In this document: one piece after another, positions 59,413-64,000 of the stretch
Numbering within the stretch: the stretch's first letter is position 1
How the letters are laid out: each line of letters begins with the position of its first letter
Assembly (NCBI RefSeq): GCF_000007345.1
Contig: NC_003552.1
Coordinates: 1,922,001-1,986,000 of the forward strand
Length of the DNA: 64,000 bases
Source: Methanosarcina acetivorans C2A
Lineage (GTDB): Archaea > Halobacteriota > Methanosarcinia > Methanosarcinales > Methanosarcinaceae
Direction of reading: 5' to 3'
Program-made: the position numbers and the translations under genes
The notes under the pieces: model-generated
The model's input: only the letters and a program-made list of their open reading frames with translations
Database searches by the model: none
Told to the model about the DNA's origin: nothing

Positions 59413-60011
59413 CCTCTTCCCCTCACAGCAAACTTAAAGCAAAATATTAGCCAATAACTGGATTTGTTAACTGCAATAATTATCTGTCTGTTTGCTAATT
59501 ACCCTTATCCTTAAATAAATGATTCTTATAGCAGAAGAAGACCGAAAAATAGACAAGGATAGCAAAAAAGATAGAAAAAATAGATCGTAAAAATAAATAA
59601 AAAAGATCGTAAAAAAGATCGTAAAAAAGATCGTGATAAATATCGTGATAAATATCGTAAAAAATCATAAAAAGGATTGTAAAAATAAATAAAAAAGGAC
59701 CTGAAATCTATTCAAAAAACATCAGAAAGAAGCCATCCCGGATTGCAGTTAAAGATACTTTATGAGATAAAAAATTAGTAGCAGGTGTCTGTGGAATGAA
59801 GTCGCAGACAAAAAAGTTCCTTTGCTCTTTGAATAACCGCCAGAGCTGACATGAAAATATCTCGGAGCGCAAGTAATAAAATACATAAATATTTCCTAAT
59901 CTTGTTTAATTTTTAAGCATTTGTCGGAAGGGAAAACAACTATCTATTTATAAAGAAAAGCCTATTCTATGTAGCTTTTCAGGAAGAATAAAAAACAAAA
60001 GATGTCTTAGA
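59413..60011. other. AT-rich spacer with simple repeats
   Basis: Divergent spacer between the disulfide oxidoreductase and DUF92 genes. Promoters must lie here. No gene seen; a short-period repeat occupies its middle. Confidence 0.45.
59574..59680. repeat. short-period repeat of AAAAAGATCGT / ATAAATATCGT type
   Basis: Units of 12-13 bases containing ATCGTAAAAAAG or ATCGTGATAAAT recur about eight times with variation. No conserved spacer and no coding potential. Confidence 0.7.
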
Positions 60012-61373
60012 ATGAACAGAGCTACCCCCCTCCTTGAAAATGGGAGTTCTTATCATGGAATTCCCGTGATGCATGTATTATATTTCCTGCTTATTCTGAT
60101 AGCTCCTTTTGCAGGGGTAGATCTCCTTCTCTTCCTATCTTTTGGCCTTTTCCTGGGACTGAGGTTTTCCGGAAAGTTTCTGCCCTGCAGAAGAGACGCA
60201 GCCAGTCTTTCTTTTTCCCTTACGCTGATGCTCTTTGTTTCTGCAGTTACTAAAGACCTTCAGTACACATACCCGTATTATATAGTCCTTGCTGCCTTTG
60301 CCATTGCAGCAGTCGGAAATCACATTTCCTTTTTTACCGAAAGAGGTTTCATGGCTGATTTAGAGTCTGAAAAGAACAGGAAAAGGCAGAGAAGGTTCTC
60401 ATTGCTCTGGAGTTCTATTTTTCTCTCTCTCAGGATTATTGCGGCTTTTCTTGCAGCCAGCTGGATCGTCTACTGGCAGGACCTTCCGATCCCATACAGC
60501 TTTATCTTTTTCATATCCGTCATCGGAGCAGTTACAGGTTCTCTTTTTGAGTCCATTCCCACCAAGATCGACAGCAATATCCCGGTACCTCTGGGAGCAG
60601 GGATGACGATGTGGATTTTTGAGGATTTCAGGTACTGGGTGCCTCCAGAGAAGATGCTCGTAGCCCTTGCCTTCTCCCTTTTCCTCGGGGCGATGGCTTA
60701 CAGAGCGAAAATTGCTGATGTTTCCGCCCTCCTCAGCGCTGCCCTTCTCGGAGTCCTGATAATCGTATTCAGCGGGCTTCCCTGGTTTTTGCTCCTGCTG
60801 ACTTTTTTCATTCTGGGAGGCGGGTTTACCAGGTACAAGTACGCATATAAGGAATCAATCGGGATTGCCCAGGCAAAAGACGGAATCCGGAGTTATGAAA
60901 ACGTCTTCTCAAACAGTACCGCAGCCCTCGTCCTTGCAGTAGCATATGGAGTCTTTCCGGAACAGAGTCTCCCTATAATATATGCCTACATGGGCACTGT
61001 TGCAACCGCGACAGGCGACACTCTTGCAAGTGAGATAGGAACCACGGCAAAAGGAAGACCCCGAATGATCACAACCCTCAAACTTTCTGAACCCGGAGCT
61101 GACGGAGCTGTCTCCTCCCTTGGCGAACTTGCTGCAATTTTCGGTTCTGCAATCATAGGCGTGCTTGGCTATGTCCTCGGAATATCTGACAATCTCTTGC
61201 TTTCAGTCCTTATTACAACAGCAGGAGGCTTTTTCGGGACAAACATTGATAGCCTGCTCGGGGCTACCCTTCAGAAAAGAGGCCTGCTCTCAAACAGTGG
61301 AGTAAACTTTGCTGCAACCTTTGCAGGCGCAGGGATTTCAGCCATTATATATCTTCTCGTATCTAGTTTTTAA
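60012..61373 (+). CDS. DUF92 integral membrane protein (prenyl-phosphate kinase-like)
   Basis: A 453-residue protein with about a dozen membrane helices. The C-terminal 230 residues are a DUF92 domain: LGGGFTRYKY, GIRSYENVFSNSTAALVLA, ATATGDTLASEIGT and GTNIDSLLGATLQKRGL. DUF92 includes plant VTE6, a phytyl-phosphate kinase that uses CTP, and is related to dolichol kinase-like enzymes. An N-terminal half of five or six helices precedes it. In an archaeon a role in isoprenoid or lipid phosphate recycling is reasonable but inferred. The ATG at 60012 lacks a clear ribosome site; it may be leaderless. Single gene. Confidence 0.85.
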   Translation: MNRATPLLENGSSYHGIPVMHVLYFLLILIAPFAGVDLLLFLSFGLFLGLRFSGKFLPCRRDAASLSFSLTLMLFVSAVTKDLQYTYPYYIVLAAFAIAAVGNHISFFTERGFMADLESEKNRKRQRRFSLLWSSIFLSLRIIAAFLAASWIVYWQDLPIPYSFIFFISVIGAVTGSLFESIPTKIDSNIPVPLGAGMTMWIFEDFRYWVPPEKMLVALAFSLFLGAMAYRAKIADVSALLSAALLGVLIIVFSGLPWFLLLLTFFILGGGFTRYKYAYKESIGIAQAKDGIRSYENVFSNSTAALVLAVAYGVFPEQSLPIIYAYMGTVATATGDTLASEIGTTAKGRPRMITTLKLSEPGADGAVSSLGELAAIFGSAIIGVLGYVLGISDNLLLSVLITTAGGFFGTNIDSLLGATLQKRGLLSNSGVNFAATFAGAGISAIIYLLVSSF

Positions 61374-61529
61374 GTTTAGAAATTTTTTCTGCATTAATTT
61401 GGAAATTCCATTGAAATCTGGTTTTTCTCCTGGTTTTCAATCTTTTATGGCCTCAAATTTAGTTTTTGGCTTTTATCTTCTTTTTTCTTCTTTCATCTTC
61501 TTCTTTTTTCTTTGCCTTCTTGGGGGGAG

Positions 61530-61607
61530 ACCGCTCTCCTCGTCGAGCGTGAAAAGAATGACACAATACAGCTAATGACATTGTACGGGTCAGAGATATT
61601 ACAATTT
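61530..61607. repeat. 79-base intergenic element, copy 2
   Basis: CCGCTCTCCTCGTCGAGCG hairpin, then AAAAGAATGACACAATACAG, TTGTACGGGTCAGA and TACAATTT. It matches copy 1 at 57832 in order and spacing and directly precedes a tandem array. Confidence 0.65.
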
Positions 61608-61830
61608 AGTCTGCTTGAGTTGAGCTCACTTCTTCCCATAATAGTCTGCTTGAGCGAAACTCACTTTTCCAATAATAGTCTGCTTGAGCGGAGCTCCCGA
61701 TTTTTATCTGCAAATTAGTCTGCTTGAGCGAAACTCACTTTTCCAATAATAGTCTGCTTGAGCGGAGCTCCCGATTTTTATCTGCAAATTAGTCTGCTTG
61801 AGCAGAGCTCCCGATTTTTATCTGCAAACT
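61608..61830. repeat. tandem array with core TAGTCTGCTTGAG
   Basis: The core TAGTCTGCTTGAG starts at 61608, 61642, 61676, 61717, 61750 and 61790, and again alone at 61998. Two unit types occur: about 33-34 bases ending AACTCACTTTTCCAATAA, and about 40 bases ending GAGCTCCCGATTTTTATCTGCAAAT. They are adjacent without unique spacers, so this is not a CRISPR array. Confidence 0.88.
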
Positions 61831-62016
61831 AGTACATCGATTCCATATATCCTCAATAAACCATGAATAAAAACAAGTGAACACAAATATTTTCAATTCG
61901 TGTTTATTCTTGTCCGCTTGTGGTTTTCTCATAGAAAAAACATTGACCAGTGCTGATTTCAAAGTCCAATTCTTCCCATAATTTGGAATCGATGTACTAG
62001 TCTGCTTGAGCGGAGC

Positions 62017-62094
62017 GAAACAGAGGGCGCACTGCAGAGCCGTAACTCTGCCGAAACAGAGGACGCACTGCAGAGCCGCAACTCTGCCGAAACA
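62017..62094. repeat. 36-nt tandem repeat with internal hairpin
   Basis: Two full copies (62017-62052, 62053-62088) and the start of a third. Each contains GCAGAGCCGTAACTCTGC or GCAGAGCCGCAACTCTGC, a perfect 6-bp stem with a 6-base loop. Only two bases differ between the copies. Confidence 0.88.
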
Positions 62095-62442
62095 GACAGC
62101 TTACTCCCGAGGCGCAATTCGGGAAGCACAACTAAGGCAATCCAACTCTGCCAAAAGACACCCATTTATATCTTCAAGAATATATTCTTACTCGGGTTGG
62201 GTTACTGCAGTGTCCTTATACCATATCTGGGTGAGATTGTTGTATATTAGACTTTCATGTGAGGGAACTGGTATCAGCTGAAAACTAATATCAATTCGGT
62301 TCCGGTCTTTTCAGATACGTTGCAGGATACGATGCGAGGCAGAAAGCCTGTCTCCCGGTAATCTATCTTTCTTCCGACTCTACCGGTTTTCGATGAAGAA
62401 TAAACGGAACTCTTGCTTTTCAAATTACAGGGAGGTAGCCAG

Positions 62443-62982
62443 ATGACCGCAGAACACAAAGGCGAAAAGATTTTACTTGTTGTTGCTCAGGAGCAGTTCA
62501 GGGATGAAGAATGCTTTGTTCCGAAGCAGCTATTCGAAGCTGCAGGAGCAAATGTTACGGTTGCAGCCGAGTTTAGGGAGACTGCAAAAGGGGCACTGGG
62601 AGGTACGATTAAACCTGACATAAGGATCTCCGATGCCAGAATTGAGGATTATGATGCGATCGTAATTTCCGGGGGCCCGGGTTCGAGAAAGTACCTCTGG
62701 GATAATCAGTACCTGAGTGGACTCGTAAAAGAAGCCGATTCCCTTAAAAAGGTGGTTTCTGCAATCTGCATCTCGCCTGTGATTCTGGCAAGAGCAGGAA
62801 TCCTGAAGGGAAAGGAAAGCACTGTTTTCAGTAGCCCGGATACCGTGCGCGAACTTAAGGAGCATGGAGCTGTCTATCTGGACAGGGAAGTTGTAGTTTC
62901 GGGAAGGATAGTGACAGGACGAGACCCGAGAAGTGCGGAAGCCTTTGGAAAAGCCGTCCTTAAAGCCCTGAAAAAAGCCTGA
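62443..62982 (+). CDS. DJ-1/PfpI family protein
   Basis: A 179-residue single-domain DJ-1/PfpI protein. The nucleophile elbow is Cys109 in SAICISPVILA, preceded by VISGGPGS; a glutamate near residue 22-23 (RDEECF) is placed to contact it as in the family. Members include cysteine peptidases, glyoxalases and deglycase-like stress proteins; the exact reaction is not told by sequence. The ATG at 62443 has GGGAGGT seven bases upstream; an in-frame start at 62413 adds ten residues without support. Single gene followed by short repeats and then the SagB-like gene in the same direction. Confidence 0.9.
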   Translation: MTAEHKGEKILLVVAQEQFRDEECFVPKQLFEAAGANVTVAAEFRETAKGALGGTIKPDIRISDARIEDYDAIVISGGPGSRKYLWDNQYLSGLVKEADSLKKVVSAICISPVILARAGILKGKESTVFSSPDTVRELKEHGAVYLDREVVVSGRIVTGRDPRSAEAFGKAVLKALKKA

Positions 62983-63000
62983 TCCCCAAAAATCGAACCC

Positions 63001-63100
63001 TAACAATCATGCTAACAATCATGCTAACAATCAAACCCTAAAAATTAACGTTAACAATTGAACACTAACTATTGAACTATAACAATCGAATCCCAACAGT
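63001..63100. repeat. degenerate short repeats AACAATCATGCT / AACAATTGAAC
   Basis: Short units of about 12-16 bases starting AACAAT or AACTAT recur six or seven times between the DJ-1 and SagB-like genes. No coding potential. Confidence 0.6.
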
Positions 63101-63170
63101 TGAAGGCTACGATTTGGAAGCCGTAGCCTACGGATTGGAAACTATTCGATAGCAAAGCTGGTGCCCTGTT

Positions 63171-64000
63171 ATGAATTCAGAACTCGAAGCCATACTGTCC
63201 TATCATCAGGATAGCAAGCATAACTTTAAAGCCTATGCTCCCGGTCCCCGGTTCCTTGAGATGTCAATTAAACCGGACCCTTTTCTAAATTACAAAGGAA
63301 CTCCACTTTTAAAGCTCGATACCTGGAGTGAAGAAGATATTGAGTCCGAACTTTTACCGACATATGAACAGGCATTTTCTCCGGAGAAACTGGGGCCTTC
63401 GGGACTGAACCGGAACAGCATTTCTCAGCTTTTTTTTGACAGCTTTGCCCTTTCAGTCTGGAAAAAAGTAGGAAATACTCGCTGGGCACTCCGCATCAAC
63501 CCTTCAAGCGGAAACCTTCACCCAACTGAGGTATACCTTATTACCGGACCGGTTCCGGAGCTTCTGGAAAAACCGGCTGTCTGTCATTACGCACCTTTGC
63601 AGCACGCCCTTGAGCTAAGAGTGGAATTTTCCCCGGAGACCTGGAAAAAACTGAGTTCCGGCTTTCCGGAAGGCACATTTTTCATAGGGCTGAATTCAAT
63701 TTACTGGCGGGTTGCCTGGAAATACGGCATCAGGGCTTTTCGGTATGCAAACCATGACCTCGGGCATGCTATTGCTGCTCTTACCTTTGCTGCAGCAGGA
63801 CTTGGCTGGAGGACGTGCCTCCTCAAGGATATGGGTTCGGAGGAAACAGGAAAACTTCTGGGCATTTCGGGAAGGCAGGGACCTGAAAAAGAGGAACCTG
63901 CCTGTCTGCTCGCAGTTTATCCGGCAGGAAAGGAGTACCCTTTGGGAAAGATCTCTTCCTCTGCACTTGCAGATTTTGAAAAGCTTACCTGGAAAGGGGT
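63171..64000 (+). CDS. SagB-type nitroreductase-family oxidoreductase (partial, runs off the window)
   Basis: The frame is open for 276 codons to the right edge without a stop. It starts MNSELEAILSYHQDSKHNF. The central RINPSSGNLHPTEVYLI is the FMN-binding signature of SagB/ThcOx-type members of the nitroreductase superfamily, and YANHDLGHAIAALTFAAAG with LGWRTCLL are further family blocks. Such proteins are FMN-dependent dehydrogenases; some oxidise azolines in peptide natural products, but stand-alone archaeal versions have no known substrate. No peptide-maturation genes are visible in the window. The start has only a weak ribosome site. The C-terminal part is beyond the window. Confidence 0.85.
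   Translation, partial: MNSELEAILSYHQDSKHNFKAYAPGPRFLEMSIKPDPFLNYKGTPLLKLDTWSEEDIESELLPTYEQAFSPEKLGPSGLNRNSISQLFFDSFALSVWKKVGNTRWALRINPSSGNLHPTEVYLITGPVPELLEKPAVCHYAPLQHALELRVEFSPETWKKLSSGFPEGTFFIGLNSIYWRVAWKYGIRAFRYANHDLGHAIAALTFAAAGLGWRTCLLKDMGSEETGKLLGISGRQGPEKEEPACLLAVYPAGKEYPLGKISSSALADFEKLTWKG

Larger units (their letters stand above)
61374..62442. other. kilobase-long repeat-rich spacer
   Basis: No gene supported. It holds copy 2 of the 79-base element and two different tandem arrays (listed separately). The plus-strand promoter for the DJ-1 gene lies at the end. Confidence 0.5.

Noticed and set aside
61608-61830. CRISPR array
   Set aside because: Units are contiguous and alternate between two related types; there are no unique spacers, leader or cas genes.

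Overview
The window is from a Methanosarcina-type methanogenic archaeon. The evidence is a methanol methyltransferase set (mtaA, mtaC, mtaB) with every known metal- and cobamide-binding residue, a euryarchaeal rRNA operon with an embedded tRNA-Ala, a CbiZ-family cobinamide salvage protein, many multi-PAS histidine kinases of the kind expanded in this genus, and AT-rich, repeat-rich intergenic DNA. The species cannot be fixed from the sequence alone.

Layout. Positions 1-6140 hold a macrodomain protein and the methanol module: mtaA on the plus strand, mtaCB on the minus strand with a long leader. Positions 6145-11430 are the rRNA operon (two duplicated promoters, 16S, tRNA-Ala(UGC), 23S, 5S). 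Positions 11700-19100 carry cbiZ, a repeat-rich desert, a fusion of an extracellular Cache sensor to a Cys-loop (pentameric ligand-gated) channel-like domain, and an unrecognised 413-residue protein. Positions 19145-30270 hold three related multi-PAS/GAF/PocR sensor kinases, split by an intact IS1634-like element with clear inverted repeats and target duplication. Positions 30419-34713 hold the most interesting block: two nitrogenase component-1-like subunits, a NifH-like reductase and a SAM methyltransferase, tightly packed in one direction. A small membrane protein and a homospermidine synthase follow.

Positions 37800-40310 are a nested transposon: a decayed IS5-like element split by an IS1634-like element whose removal restores the interrupted reading frame. 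Positions 40357-45111 hold a glycogen-debranching-type enzyme and a GH13 enzyme with a fresh N-terminal duplication. A decayed IS5-like element, a nucleotidyltransferase-fold protein, two more sensor kinases, a Nudix/nucleotidyltransferase pair and an IS1-like element follow to 56520. The right end is more housekeeping-like: a Trm5-like methyltransferase, a dihydrolipoamide-dehydrogenase-family enzyme, a DUF92 membrane protein, a DJ-1/PfpI protein and the start of a SagB-type oxidoreductase.

How it works together. MtaB moves the methanol methyl group to the MtaC corrinoid and MtaA passes it to coenzyme M; CbiZ salvages the cobamide precursor needed for such corrinoid proteins. The five kinases share one N-terminal sensor module, a similar leader and a HisKA_2/HATPase core, but no response regulator is present. 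The nitrogenase-like operon has the cysteines for a P-cluster-type cluster in both subunits and a cofactor-ligand-type cysteine, but lacks the cofactor histidine and any nif assembly gene, so its substrate is open. A dispersed repeat of about 52 bases, matching the 3' half of a leucine-type tRNA, occurs six times in one orientation between 16 and 51 kb.
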